Below the pieces are notes generated by a model. It had not been told where the DNA came from. It saw only the letters and a program-made list of their open reading frames with translations, and made no database searches. From positions 1-49,918 of the forward strand of contig NZ_BJUK01000027.1 of NCBI RefSeq assembly GCF_007989625.1: 49,918 bases of DNA. Reading direction: 5' to 3'. Both the position numbers and the translations under genes were made by a program. Origin of the DNA: Bisbaumannia pacifica. GTDB taxonomy: Bacteria > Pseudomonadota > Gammaproteobacteria > Pseudomonadales > Halomonadaceae. Below are positions 1-7,797 of this stretch, in pieces (position 1 is the stretch's first letter; every line of letters starts with the position of its first letter).

Positions 1-28
1 CCGAGCGCAGCCAGTTTTCAGATATGGC

Positions 29-934
29 CTAGAGTCGCTCGCCCAGCGCCTGGATAGCGGCCTGGGGCGTCTCGCCCAGCAGGGTGACCCGGGTGGCCTC
101 CAGCTCGGCGGCACGAATGCGTGCCACCGGGCCGCACAGTCCCAGGGGCACCGCCAGTTGCTCCGCCAGGCGGGGCAGCTGGCGGCGCACCAGGTCGGCG
201 CGCTCTGCCTGGCCACTGCACAGCACCAGGGCCACCGCCTTGAGGCGCTCGGCGGCCAGGGGCCACTCGCCGATGGGCAGGGGGCCGTCCAGCAGGTGGA
301 CCCGATAGCCGGCATCGCTGGCGGCCAGGGCGGCGAGCAGGTCCCACAGCGGGCCCTTGGCCTCCGGCAGGTGGCTGATCACCAGCCAGGGCCCGTTATT
401 GCCGCGATTGGCATGGTAGAGGCGGGTGCCGACCCGGGTGCGCAGGAAGGACTCCAGGGTGCGGCGCTGCAGGCAGGCGCCCAGCTGCTCCTCCCAGCCT
501 TCCTCCAGGCTCGCAACCACCGGGGTGAGCAGCTCTTCCAGGCAGGTGGCCATGGGATAGAGGGCCAGGGCCTGCTGGTAGAGCCCCTCGAGGCGCTCCA
601 GGTCGAGGCTCTCCACGGCGGCGGCCATCTGCTGACGCTGCTCCGGCCAGTCGCCGGCGCCGGGGGGCGGGGCCTCGACCCGTTCGGGCTGATCGAGCAG
701 CTCGGTGACCTGGCTGACCGGCACGCCGCGATTGAGCCACTGCAGGATACGTTCGATGCGCTCGATATCCTCGCGGGTATAGAGGCGATGCCCCTTGGGG
801 GTGCGCTGCGGGCGAATCAGCCCGTAGCGGCGCTCCCAGGCGCGCAGGGTCACGGCATTGACGCCGGTCAGGCGAGAGACCTCGCGGATCGGGTAGAGCG
901 GGGTGTCGCTGGGGTGGTTGGCCTGTAGTGTCAT
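29..934 (-). CDS. MerR-family transcriptional regulator with degenerate B12-binding-like domain
   Basis: This 301-residue DNA-binding regulator has an N-terminal MerR winged helix (about residues 14-85) with the typical LRAWERRYGL recognition segment. A helical linker and a Rossmann-like C-terminal half follow. That layout matches the LitR/CarH group of light-responsive MerR proteins, which bind cobalamin. Here I do not find the DxHxxG cobalamin signature: the equivalent stretch reads SHLPEAKG, so the axial histidine seems to be missing. The start codon overlaps the stop of the CbiX gene by 4 bp (ATGA type), indicating translational coupling. In Pseudomonas such regulators sit beside photolyase and FAD-oxidoreductase genes, and the FAD oxidoreductase is present here. 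The probable target is the dyad at 2371-2402. The ligand is not predictable from sequence. Confidence 0.85.
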   Translation of the reverse strand: MTLQANHPSDTPLYPIREVSRLTGVNAVTLRAWERRYGLIRPQRTPKGHRLYTREDIERIERILQWLNRGVPVSQVTELLDQPERVEAPPPGAGDWPEQRQQMAAAVESLDLERLEGLYQQALALYPMATCLEELLTPVVASLEEGWEEQLGACLQRRTLESFLRTRVGTRLYHANRGNNGPWLVISHLPEAKGPLWDLLAALAASDAGYRVHLLDGPLPIGEWPLAAERLKAVALVLCSGQAERADLVRRQLPRLAEQLAVPLGLCGPVARIRAAELEATRVTLLGETPQAAIQALGERL

Positions 935-1302
935 GACGACCTCGCGCGCTCATGGATAATGGTGGTCAGGGCCTCGACGAAGGCGGGGTGCTCGCCCACC
1001 GGTGCCAGTAGCGAGAGCCGCAACTCGGGGTGTCGACGCTCCAGCGCCGCCACCTGGCCCGGGACGTCCTCGCGCAGGTGACGACCGGCGGCGAAGAACA
1101 GCGGCAGGATATCGATGCGGGTGATGCCGGCCTCGGCCAGCTCGGCCACGCTGGCCTCCAGGGAGGGCTCGCAGAGCTCCATGTAGGCGAGACGCAGCGG
1201 CGTGGTCAGGCGCTGGCCGAGGGTGTCGGCCAGGGCGGCGAAGGGAGCCTGCCAGCGGGGGTCGCGGGAGCCGTGGGCAAGCAGGATCAGGGCGTGGGAC
1301 AT
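931..1302 (-). CDS. Short CbiX/sirohydrochlorin chelatase-like protein
   Basis: This is a 123-residue single-domain member of the CbiX/SirB chelatase family, which inserts cobalt or iron into sirohydrochlorin or related tetrapyrroles. The N-terminal LLAHGSRDPRW motif carries one conserved metal-binding histidine, and the FFAAGRHLREDVPG segment carries the second. Typical CbiX/CbiK enzymes are tandem two-domain proteins of about 250-300 residues. Half-length forms work as dimers. I chose the ATG at 1302 because homology starts there; a longer frame reaches 1464 but only overlaps the neighbouring gene. The reading frame overlaps the oxidoreductase gene by 16 bp and the MerR gene by 4 bp, so all three are probably one transcript. 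No other corrin or siroheme genes are in the window, so its substrate is unknown. Confidence 0.82.
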   Translation of the reverse strand: MSHALILLAHGSRDPRWQAPFAALADTLGQRLTTPLRLAYMELCEPSLEASVAELAEAGITRIDILPLFFAAGRHLREDVPGQVAALERRHPELRLSLLAPVGEHPAFVEALTTIIHERARSS

Positions 1303-2315
1303 TGGGTGCCTCCAATCGGCGAAGCGGGGGTCAGCTCGGCCAGTGCTCGGCCCAGCAGGTGGCCGGAGCGCCAGGCATCCTCCACCCGGCCCTCCGTCCA
1401 ACCATCGCCACAGAGTCCCAGGCCATGCCGGGTCAGGCGGAAGCCGGGTCCTTCGGCGGGGCATATCGGGCGGGCATAGCGCCAGCGGTGGGCGCCGAGC
1501 AGGCGCGGGGTGTCGGGTCGGGCCGAGGCCGGGAGTATAGCCGCCAGGGCGTCCAGGAGGGCAGTGGCGGCCGCCTCGGGAGAGAGCGCCAGGTGGTCGC
1601 GACTCCAGGTCGGCGTGGCATGCAGGGTCAGGCTCTCGCCCTGGCGGTCGCGGCCCGGCTTGGTGTGATTGCGACCGACGAAGGCCAGGGGGCCTCGACC
1701 CGGCCGCAAGGCCTGCCAGGCCACCGGCAGCGGGGCGTCGAATAATGCATAGGCGGCCCAGCAGGGCGCCTGCTCTATCTCGCCGCAGGCCCGGGCCAGC
1801 TCGGCATCATGGGCCGCCACCAGCGCCTGGGCCTGCGGCGGCGGGGCGCCGATGGCCACCGCAGCGAAGGGCCCGAAGCGCTCGCCGCTATCGCTCTCCA
1901 GCCACCAGGCCTGGCCGTCGCGGTGCAGGGCCTGGATGCGGGTCCGGGCGTGGAGCCTCAGGCCCTCGGCCAGGTGACGGCTCAGGGCGCTCATTCGTGG
2001 CACCGCACAGTAGCGCGGAATGCCGTCCTCCCGCGGGGCAGCGTCCTGCCCCTCTTGCGCCCACAGCGCCTCGGGCCAGGGGGCCACCAGGCCCGAGTCC
2101 TGCCAGCCGCTCAGCACGCGCCGGAAATCGGCGTGGCGGGCGGTGAAGTACTGGGCGCCGATATCGACGATGGCCTCGGGCAGGCGACGGCTGCTCAGGC
2201 GGCCGCCGGGGCCTCGGGCCTTGTCGAACAGGGTGGTGTCGAGTCCCCGCTCCTGCAGGGCCCTGGCGCAGGCGAGGCCGGCGAGACCGGCTCCGATAAT
2301 GGCGATGGAGGGCAT
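1287..2315 (-). CDS. FAD/NAD(P)-dependent oxidoreductase, renalase-like
   Basis: This 342-residue flavoprotein has an N-terminal dinucleotide-binding motif, IGAGLAGLACARAL (GxGxxG). An acidic residue ending the second strand (LFDKARGPGGRLSSRR) is typical of FAD-binding amine-oxidase and renalase-type enzymes. A second FAD-contacting region lies near the C terminus (GLGLCGDGW). No signal peptide is evident, so it is probably cytoplasmic. It is the first gene of the minus-strand set with the CbiX-like and MerR genes, and its promoter must lie in the 107-bp divergent gap that holds the dyad at 2371-2402. Homologues accompany MerR/photolyase clusters in Pseudomonas. The true substrate is unknown, and annotation as an amine oxidase would overreach. 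Confidence 0.82.
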   Translation of the reverse strand: MPSIAIIGAGLAGLACARALQERGLDTTLFDKARGPGGRLSSRRLPEAIVDIGAQYFTARHADFRRVLSGWQDSGLVAPWPEALWAQEGQDAAPREDGIPRYCAVPRMSALSRHLAEGLRLHARTRIQALHRDGQAWWLESDSGERFGPFAAVAIGAPPPQAQALVAAHDAELARACGEIEQAPCWAAYALFDAPLPVAWQALRPGRGPLAFVGRNHTKPGRDRQGESLTLHATPTWSRDHLALSPEAAATALLDALAAILPASARPDTPRLLGAHRWRYARPICPAEGPGFRLTRHGLGLCGDGWTEGRVEDAWRSGHLLGRALAELTPASPIGGTQCPTP

Positions 2316-2370
2316 GGCGCGTTTCCGGCGACGGTGAATGGGTAGGCAGCGTGGCCATATCGGCTAGACT

Positions 2371-2402
2371 AACAAAACCGTACAATCATTGTATAACTTG
2401 TT
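2371..2402. promoter_or_regulatory. Dyad operator in divergent promoter region
   Basis: A perfect 13-bp dyad, TACAATCATTGTA, lies at 2381-2393. Outer arms AACAA (2371-2375) and TTGTT (2398-2402) flank it almost symmetrically. It is in the AT-rich centre of the gap between the minus-strand oxidoreductase/CbiX/MerR genes and the plus-strand epimerase gene. MerR-type light regulators (CarH, LitR) bind repeats of TGTA/TACA-like half-sites, so the MerR protein encoded at 29-934 is the natural candidate ligand. That link is inference. Confidence 0.55.
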
Positions 2403-2422
2403 TCGGTTCGGGGAGTAGTCGC

Positions 2423-3325
2423 ATGCGTATTCTGGTCACCGGAGGCAGCGGTTTCGTGGGGCGCCCGCTCTGTCGGCGCCTGATCGAGGCGGGACATGAG
2501 GTATGGGTGGTCTCGCGGGACCCTCAGGCGGCACGCCGGGTGCTGCCCGAGGAAGTGCGGGTGATCGCCCGGGTGGCCGAGGCCGAGGCGGCACGCCCCG
2601 AGGGGATGATCAACCTGGCCGGCGAGTCCATCGCCGGCAAGCGCTGGAGCGAGGCGCAGAAGACGCGGCTGGTCGATTCCCGCCTGACCATCACCCGGGA
2701 GCTGGTGGCGCTCTGCCAGCGGCTGGTGGAACAGCAGGCCGCCCCCCGGGTGCTGGTCTCCGGCTCGGCCATGGGCTTCTATGGTGATCAGGGGGATGTC
2801 CGGGTCGACGAGCAGACGCCGCCCCATGACGAGTTCGCCCATCGGCTGTGTCGCCAGTGGGAGGACGCGGCCCGGCAGGCGGAGCCCCTGGGGGTGCGGG
2901 TGGCGCTGCTGCGTACCGGCCTGGTGCTGGACCGCGACGGCGGCAGCCTGGCCAAGATGCTGCCACCCTTCCGCCTGGGGCTGGGGGGACGTTTCGGCGA
3001 TGGCCGGCAGTTCATGCCGTGGATTCATCGCCTCGACCTGGTGCGGGCCATCGAGTTCCTGCTGACCCGGGAGGAGCTGAGCGGCCCCTTCAACGGCAGC
3101 GCCCCGACCCCGGTGCGCAACGCCACCTTTACCCGCCTCCTGGCGCGCCAGCTCAAGCGCCCGGCGATCTTCCCGGCGCCGGCCTGGGTGCTCAGGCTGG
3201 CGCTGGGGGAGATGGCCGACCTGCTGCTGACCGGCGCGGACATGCGCCCGGATCGCCTCGAGGCGGCCGGTTTCACCTTCGAGTACCCGACCCTGGATCG
3301 GGCCCTGGCGGAGATTCTCGGCTAG
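2423..3325 (+). CDS. TIGR01777-family NAD(P)-binding epimerase (YfcH/SDR39U1-like)
   Basis: This is a 300-residue extended short-chain dehydrogenase. The N-terminal VTGGSGFVG motif is the nucleotide-binding glycine loop, and the MINLAGESIAGKRW segment and GFYGD motif are characteristic of the TIGR01777 (YfcH) group. The C terminus (LALGEMADLLLTG...RLEAAGFTFEYP) matches the accessory DUF1731 domain. Family members are predicted sugar-nucleotide epimerase-like proteins without an established substrate. I chose the ATG at 2423 because the Rossmann strand begins immediately after it and GGGAG lies just upstream; an in-frame start at 2351 would run through the operator. It is transcribed divergently from the FAD oxidoreductase and shares its regulatory gap. 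Confidence 0.88.
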   Translation: MRILVTGGSGFVGRPLCRRLIEAGHEVWVVSRDPQAARRVLPEEVRVIARVAEAEAARPEGMINLAGESIAGKRWSEAQKTRLVDSRLTITRELVALCQRLVEQQAAPRVLVSGSAMGFYGDQGDVRVDEQTPPHDEFAHRLCRQWEDAARQAEPLGVRVALLRTGLVLDRDGGSLAKMLPPFRLGLGGRFGDGRQFMPWIHRLDLVRAIEFLLTREELSGPFNGSAPTPVRNATFTRLLARQLKRPAIFPAPAWVLRLALGEMADLLLTGADMRPDRLEAAGFTFEYPTLDRALAEILG

Positions 3326-3350
3326 CGCCGAGGGTGCCGGTGCCCATAAC

Positions 3351-3385
3351 CAAAAACGCCGCGTCCCGAGATGGGACGCGGCGTT
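3351..3385 (-). terminator. Intrinsic terminator of rapA
   Basis: A 13-bp perfect stem (3355-3367 paired with 3373-3385, 5-nt loop) lies just past the rapA stop. On the minus strand it is followed by a run of five T (3351-3355). The plus-strand side lacks a good T run, so it mainly ends rapA, with possible weak action on the epimerase transcript. Confidence 0.85.
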
Positions 3386-3399
3386 CTGCCTTCAGGAGG

Positions 3400-6333
3400 C
3401 TAGCGGGTCTCGTTATCGATGGTGACGATCACCCGTACCGCATCCAGGCGCAGTCGGGCGCCCTCGATGGCGGCATCCAGGGCGCTGCGCTCGTCACGCA
3501 GGGCCTGGATCTCGTCCTCGCGGACCGCCGGGTTATGGCGGGCCAGGGCGCTGAGACGAGCCAGCTCGCCGTCTAGGCTGTCGCGCATGCGCCGCTGGGC
3601 GGCCTCGACGATGGAGGGCAGCTCCCGCTCCGCTTCGGCCTCGCCCTTGTCGAGCAGCTCGCGCAGCTGCTCATGACGGCTCTTGATCAGGTCCCGGGCC
3701 ACCGCCTTCTTGACCTTCTGCAGGTTCTTGGCCAGGCCGGTGAAGGAGACCTTGTCGCTGAGATTGGCGCCGGACTCGTCGAGCAGCACCCGCACCGCCG
3801 TGGCCGGCAGGAAGCGGTTGATATGCAGCTTCTTGGGGGCCGGGCAGTGGGTGCGGAAGACCAGTTCCGCCATCACCCGGCCGGTGGGAATCGCCGGATG
3901 CTTGAGCAACGCCAGGGCGGTGTTGCCCATGGCGCCATCCAGGATGCGTCCCATCATCTCGCGCAGCAGCGGGTGCTCCCAGGAGAGGCGCTGGACATCG
4001 TCCCGGGCCAGGGCCACGCCCCGATCCAGGGTGGCGGAGAAGCCCTCCTCGCCCTTGACCAGCCCCGGCAGGCCGTCGAGCATCTGCGGCCCGGCGCGCA
4101 GGTGGAGGATCTTGCCGCCCAGTTCCTGGCTGTCGACGCCGAAGATATCCAGCGCCTGGTCCAGGTAGCGGGGCAGCGCCTTGTCCGCGTCCAGCTCGCC
4201 GATGGCCGCGGCGGTGGCCTCGGCCCGGCCCGGGCGGCAGGCGTTGAGTTCCAGCAGGCGGTTGCGCCCGGCGTCGCGCTCGGCCAGGCGGCTCTCGAAC
4301 AGTGCCCGGGTCTCCGCGATCACCTCCTCCAGGCTCTCGTCGTCGAGCAGGGCGTCGGCCAGGGCGTCGCCGAAGGCGGCGAAGAGGTCGTTACCGACGC
4401 CATGGGGGGCGCCGAAGGCGTCCATCCCCTCCCGGTACCAGCGCAGCAGGCGCTCGCCGGGGCTGCCGGCGAACACCGGCACCTGGATCTCGATGGGGTG
4501 GCGCTGGCCGATGCGGTCGAGGCGGCCGATGCGCTGCTCCAGCTGATCCGGATGCTGGGGCAGGTCGAACATCACCAGGTGATGGCAGAACTGGAAGTTG
4601 CGCCCCTCGGAGCCGATCTCCGAGCAGACCAGCGCCTGGCAGCCCTCCTCGGCGTCGGCGAAGGCCGCCGCGGCACGGTCACGCTCGACCAGGGAGAGGT
4701 CCTCGTGGAACACCGGGGCATGCACCCCGCCCAGCACCCGCAGGCCCTCGGCCAGGCCCTGGGCGGTGGCCTTGTCGTGGGCGATCACCAGCACCTTGTC
4801 GTCGCCGTGCTCCACCAGGTATTCGAGTAGCCAGGTGACCCGCGGGTCGAACTGCCACCAGGGCTCGGCATTCAGGGGGTCGTCCGCCAGGGCCTGGTAC
4901 ATGGTGTCCAGGTAGAGCAGCACCTCGGGGTGATCGAGGCCGGTCTCGATCAGCAGCTCGTCCAGGTAGTCCTCGTCGCGATCCAGCTTGCGCAACACCC
5001 GGCGGTAGGCGCTGGGAGCCTCCAGGGGCGTGACCGTCAGGCGCCGCTCCGGGAAGCCGCCCACATGACGGCGGCTGTTGCGGAACATCACCCGGCCGGT
5101 GCCGTGGCGGTCGAGGAGCTGTTCGCGCAGCTGGGCGCGGGCCCGGGCGCGCTGGTCGGCATCGCTCTCGGGGTGGGTCAGCAGCGTCAGCAGGGCCTGG
5201 CTATCGGCATCGTCCACCACGGCGCCGAGGCGATCCCGAGCCGGGGCGTCGAGGGACTCCTGCTCCAGGGCGTCGATCGCCGCGGCCACCGCCACATAAC
5301 CCTGCTCCTCGGCCTGGAAGCGCTCCAGGCTCTGGTAACGCTCCGGGTCGAGCAGGCGCAGGCGGGCGAAGTGGCTGGCCACGCCCATCTGCTCCGGGGT
5401 GGCGGTGAGCAGCAGCACCCCGTCGATGGCGCCGGCCAGGCGCTCCACGCAGGCGTAACCGGGGCCGCTCTGCTCCGGCGACCAGTCCAGGTGGTGGGCC
5501 TCGTCGACGATCAGCAGATCCCAGTCGCAGGCCTCGGCCTGGGCCTGGCGGTGCGGGTTGGCGAACAGCCATTGCTGGCTGGCCAGCACCAGCTGGCCGC
5601 TGTCGAAGGGGTTGGCGTCGCCGTGGGCCAGGCTCTGGTGCTCGTCGAGCAGGGTCACCTCGAGGGCGAAGCGGCGCAGCAGTTCCACCAGCCACTGGTG
5701 GGTCAGGCTGTCCGGGACCAGGATCAGGGCGCGCTCGGCGCGGCCGCTGAGCAGCAGGCGATGCAGGATCAGGCCCGCCTCGATGGTCTTGCCCAGGCCC
5801 ACCTCGTCGGCCAGCAGCACCCGTGGCGCATGGCGCCCGGCCACCTCCTCGGCGATATACAGCTGGTGGGGGATCAGGTCGATCTTGGGGCCCGCCAGGC
5901 CCAGGGCCGGGTGCTGCTCGATGCGGGCGTGATGGTGCAGGGTGCGAAAGCGCAGGTCGAACCAGTCATTGCGATCCACCTGGCCGGTCAGCAAACGGTC
6001 CCGGGCCTGATTGAACTGCATGGTGTCGGCCAGGCGCACCTCGGGCAGCTCGCGCAGTTCGCCGTCGTCATCCTCGCCGATATAGACGATCAGGCCGTTC
6101 GCTTCCTTGCTGTCGTCGACGGTGAGGAACCAGCCCTCGGCGGCCTGGATGCGGTCGCCGCTACCGAAGGCCACGCGGGTCAGGGGGGCCTGGCGCACGC
6201 TGTAGGTTCGGGTTTCCTGGCTGGCGCTGAACAGCACGGTGACGGTGCGGAAATCACAGTTCAGGACGGTGCCCAGGCCCAGCTCGGCTTCGCCGTCGCT
6301 GATCCAGCGCTGACCGGGAGAAAATTCGCTCAT
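3400..6333 (-). CDS. rapA: RNA polymerase-associated ATPase RapA (HepA)
   Basis: RapA is a Swi2/Snf2-type ATPase that binds RNA polymerase core and promotes its recycling after transcription. The 977-residue product fits the family (E. coli about 968). The N terminus (FSPGQRWISDGEAELGLGTV) matches the RapA Tudor-like domains. The ATPase core shows Walker A LADEVGLGKTIEAGLI, the DEAH box IVDEAHHL and the late helicase motif QRIGRLDRIGQ. The start at 6333 is chosen by alignment with E. coli RapA; an ATG six codons upstream is less likely. It is monocistronic, with its own terminator at 3351-3385. I see no clear -35/-10 pair in the upstream region, which holds repeats instead. Confidence 0.97.
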   Translation of the reverse strand: MSEFSPGQRWISDGEAELGLGTVLNCDFRTVTVLFSASQETRTYSVRQAPLTRVAFGSGDRIQAAEGWFLTVDDSKEANGLIVYIGEDDDGELRELPEVRLADTMQFNQARDRLLTGQVDRNDWFDLRFRTLHHHARIEQHPALGLAGPKIDLIPHQLYIAEEVAGRHAPRVLLADEVGLGKTIEAGLILHRLLLSGRAERALILVPDSLTHQWLVELLRRFALEVTLLDEHQSLAHGDANPFDSGQLVLASQQWLFANPHRQAQAEACDWDLLIVDEAHHLDWSPEQSGPGYACVERLAGAIDGVLLLTATPEQMGVASHFARLRLLDPERYQSLERFQAEEQGYVAVAAAIDALEQESLDAPARDRLGAVVDDADSQALLTLLTHPESDADQRARARAQLREQLLDRHGTGRVMFRNSRRHVGGFPERRLTVTPLEAPSAYRRVLRKLDRDEDYLDELLIETGLDHPEVLLYLDTMYQALADDPLNAEPWWQFDPRVTWLLEYLVEHGDDKVLVIAHDKATAQGLAEGLRVLGGVHAPVFHEDLSLVERDRAAAAFADAEEGCQALVCSEIGSEGRNFQFCHHLVMFDLPQHPDQLEQRIGRLDRIGQRHPIEIQVPVFAGSPGERLLRWYREGMDAFGAPHGVGNDLFAAFGDALADALLDDESLEEVIAETRALFESRLAERDAGRNRLLELNACRPGRAEATAAAIGELDADKALPRYLDQALDIFGVDSQELGGKILHLRAGPQMLDGLPGLVKGEEGFSATLDRGVALARDDVQRLSWEHPLLREMMGRILDGAMGNTALALLKHPAIPTGRVMAELVFRTHCPAPKKLHINRFLPATAVRVLLDESGANLSDKVSFTGLAKNLQKVKKAVARDLIKSRHEQLRELLDKGEAEAERELPSIVEAAQRRMRDSLDGELARLSALARHNPAVREDEIQALRDERSALDAAIEGARLRLDAVRVIVTIDNETR

Positions 6334-6411
6334 GATGCCTCGGATGATCAACAGGGTGCTGCCAATGGCTCATCGCCGCCCGGGCTCTCGCGGAAGGGGC
6401 GGCGGCAGGGC

Positions 6412-6481
6412 GCGGTATGGTACCGGAAAGTGGCCCGAGGCTGTAGGCCGAATCGATGCTTGCCGGGCAGCGTAGCCGGCA
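6412..6481. repeat. Diverged copy of the adjacent repeat
   Basis: The stretch resembles the first part of the 95-bp units that follow: the shared core is CGGAAgGTcGCCCGAaGCTGTcGGCCGAA with scattered substitutions. It ends in a different tail containing a small hairpin, GCCGG-n9-CCGGC, at 6462-6480. It may be an older member of a dispersed intergenic repeat family. Together with 6482-6671 it fills the 323-bp gap between rapA and the next gene; no gene is visible in that gap. Confidence 0.55.
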
Positions 6482-6671
6482 CTCCGGCGGGCCCGGCTCG
6501 CCCCTATGGTGCGGGTTTCGGAAGGTCGCCCGAAGCTGTCGGCCGAAGCGTCGGGTGTCGGTCAGGGGAGCCAGCGCTCCGGCGGGCCCGGCTCGCCCCT
6601 ATGGTGCGGGTTTCGGAAGGTCGCCCGAAGCTGTCGGCCGAAGCGTCGGGTGTCGGTCAGGGGAGCCAGCG
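6482..6671. repeat. Perfect 95-bp tandem duplication (two units)
   Basis: Positions 6482-6576 and 6577-6671 are identical over 95 bp by direct reading. The end of each unit carries the last codons of the neighbouring minus-strand gene (RWLP and stop): the real ones are at 6657-6671 and a relic copy is at 6562-6576. The duplication therefore joined intergenic repeat sequence to the 3' end of the thioredoxin-fusion gene. The lack of any mismatch points to a recent event or ongoing copy-number change. Confidence 0.9.
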
Positions 6672-7451
6672 CTCCAGCTGGGCCCGGGTCAGCTCGCCGA
6701 CATGGTGTTGAACGATGCGTCCCTCGGCATCGAAGAGCAGGGTGGTGGGCAGCCCCGGTGACGCCGTTCGCACCATCAACTCCTGGTGGGGGTCGAGCAG
6801 GGCGTAGCGGAAGTCGAGCTCCTGGTCGTCCAGGTAGCGCATCACCTGGAGCAGGTCCTCGCCCTGGTTGGCCACCACCACGGTGACCCCCTCCCGGGCA
6901 TCCGCCTCGGCCAGCAGTGGCATCTCCCGCAGGCAGGGCGGGCACCAGGTGGCCCAGAGGTTGAGCAGCACCGTCTCGCCGGCCAGGGAGCGCAGGTTGA
7001 CGACCTCGCCGTCGAGGTTCTCCAGGGCCAGGTCGGGCAGTGTCGGCATCGCCAGGGGCTTGGCGCCGGGTTGCCAGGTCACCAGGGCCAGCCACATGGC
7101 CGAACTGCCCACGACCAGCAACATGGCGCCGCCCATGCGCACTACTCGGTGGCGCAGCGTCCAGGCGCTCCAGGTCAGCGCCGCCAGCAGGCCCCAGAGG
7201 CCGTGATAGCCGGGCTGCCACAGCTTGAGCAGGTCCAGGGGCGCCGCCGCATAGCTCTCCCAGTGCAATAAGCCATGCCCCAGGCGCGCGCCCACCAGCC
7301 AGCTCAGCAGCAGGCCATTGAACCAGCGAGCATGCAGGGCGCGAGGCAGGCCGAGCAGGAACCAACTGGCCGCCAGCAGCACCAGGGCCGCGGCGATGGC
7401 GTAGAGGCGGGGCAGGGAGAGCAGGACGGGGCCGAGGGCGATGGCATCCAT
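6657..7451 (-). CDS. Membrane Lgt-like/TlpA-type thioredoxin fusion
   Basis: This 264-residue protein joins two modules. Residues 1-125 are hydrophobic with about four or five membrane spans. They resemble the N-terminal half of prolipoprotein diacylglyceryl transferase: VGARLGHGLL, then GYHGLWG, line up with the GGRIGY and FHGG segments of Lgt. Residues about 135-264 are a TlpA/ResA-like thioredoxin domain with the redox motif WCPPC at 169-173 and a cis-proline region SPGLPTT. The thioredoxin part is expected to face the periplasm and reduce disulfides or serve cytochrome maturation. The enzyme part is too short for full Lgt activity, so I infer a membrane anchor or electron relay. It ends in the 95-bp duplication and is divergent from the small membrane gene at 7567. 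Confidence 0.8.
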   Translation of the reverse strand: MDAIALGPVLLSLPRLYAIAAALVLLAASWFLLGLPRALHARWFNGLLLSWLVGARLGHGLLHWESYAAAPLDLLKLWQPGYHGLWGLLAALTWSAWTLRHRVVRMGGAMLLVVGSSAMWLALVTWQPGAKPLAMPTLPDLALENLDGEVVNLRSLAGETVLLNLWATWCPPCLREMPLLAEADAREGVTVVVANQGEDLLQVMRYLDDQELDFRYALLDPHQELMVRTASPGLPTTLLFDAEGRIVQHHVGELTRAQLERWLP

Positions 7452-7494
7452 GACGGGGCTCCGGGGCGGGCTCGGCGGCCGGAGTCGGCCGCGC

Positions 7495-7500
7495 TACAAT
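7495..7500 (+). promoter_or_regulatory. Possible -10 element for the 7567-9330 gene pair
   Basis: TACAAT lies 67 bp before the start of the small membrane gene in the divergent gap. No convincing -35 is visible 16-18 bp upstream, so this is a tentative call. Confidence 0.3.
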
Positions 7501-7566
7501 GATCGTTTCAGCGCTAGCCTACTGACCGCGAGAGGGGCTGTCACTCACCAGCGACGGGAGTTGTGC

Positions 7567-7794
7567 ATGGCCAAGCCGGCCTTCGATACCCTGCGTGCCC
7601 TGGCCATTGCCAGCCAGGCCATCGGTTTTATCACCATCATTACCCTCGGCACCCTGATGGACGACGGTGCCCGCTACTGGCAGGGCGTGACCCTGGCGGT
7701 GATGGTGGCCTTCGCCCTGGGCATCGCGGTGGCGCGCCTCTATCGCCGCAACAAGTGGCGCAAGCGTCGCGACGCCGCCCATCGCGACGACTGA
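7567..7794 (+). CDS. Small two-span inner-membrane protein, function unknown
   Basis: This 75-residue protein has two predicted membrane spans (about residues 15-33 and 39-57) and a very basic tail (RRNKWRKRRDAAHRDD) that probably lies in the cytoplasm. I do not recognise a named family. The ATG at 7567 is preceded by GGGAG at a good distance; a longer frame from 7441 would overlap the divergent gene and is rejected. The stop is 3 bp before the start of the phospholipase-D-type lipoprotein gene, so the two are probably co-translated, and a partnership in the envelope is plausible. Confidence 0.7.
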   Translation: MAKPAFDTLRALAIASQAIGFITIITLGTLMDDGARYWQGVTLAVMVAFALGIAVARLYRRNKWRKRRDAAHRDD

Positions 7795-7797
7795 CCC

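Noticed and set aside
1-28. Start of a photolyase gene at the left edge
   Set aside because: Photolyase genes often accompany this MerR family, but no start codon or ribosome site is visible in the 28 bases available.
3351-3385. Operator or transposon end for the inverted repeat after rapA
   Set aside because: Position directly behind a stop codon with a T run on the minus strand fits an intrinsic terminator better.
6562-7365. Alternative 267-codon minus-strand frame over the thioredoxin-fusion gene
   Set aside because: It is an out-of-frame shadow extended into the duplicated relic of the gene end; only the 6657-7451 frame has recognisable domains.
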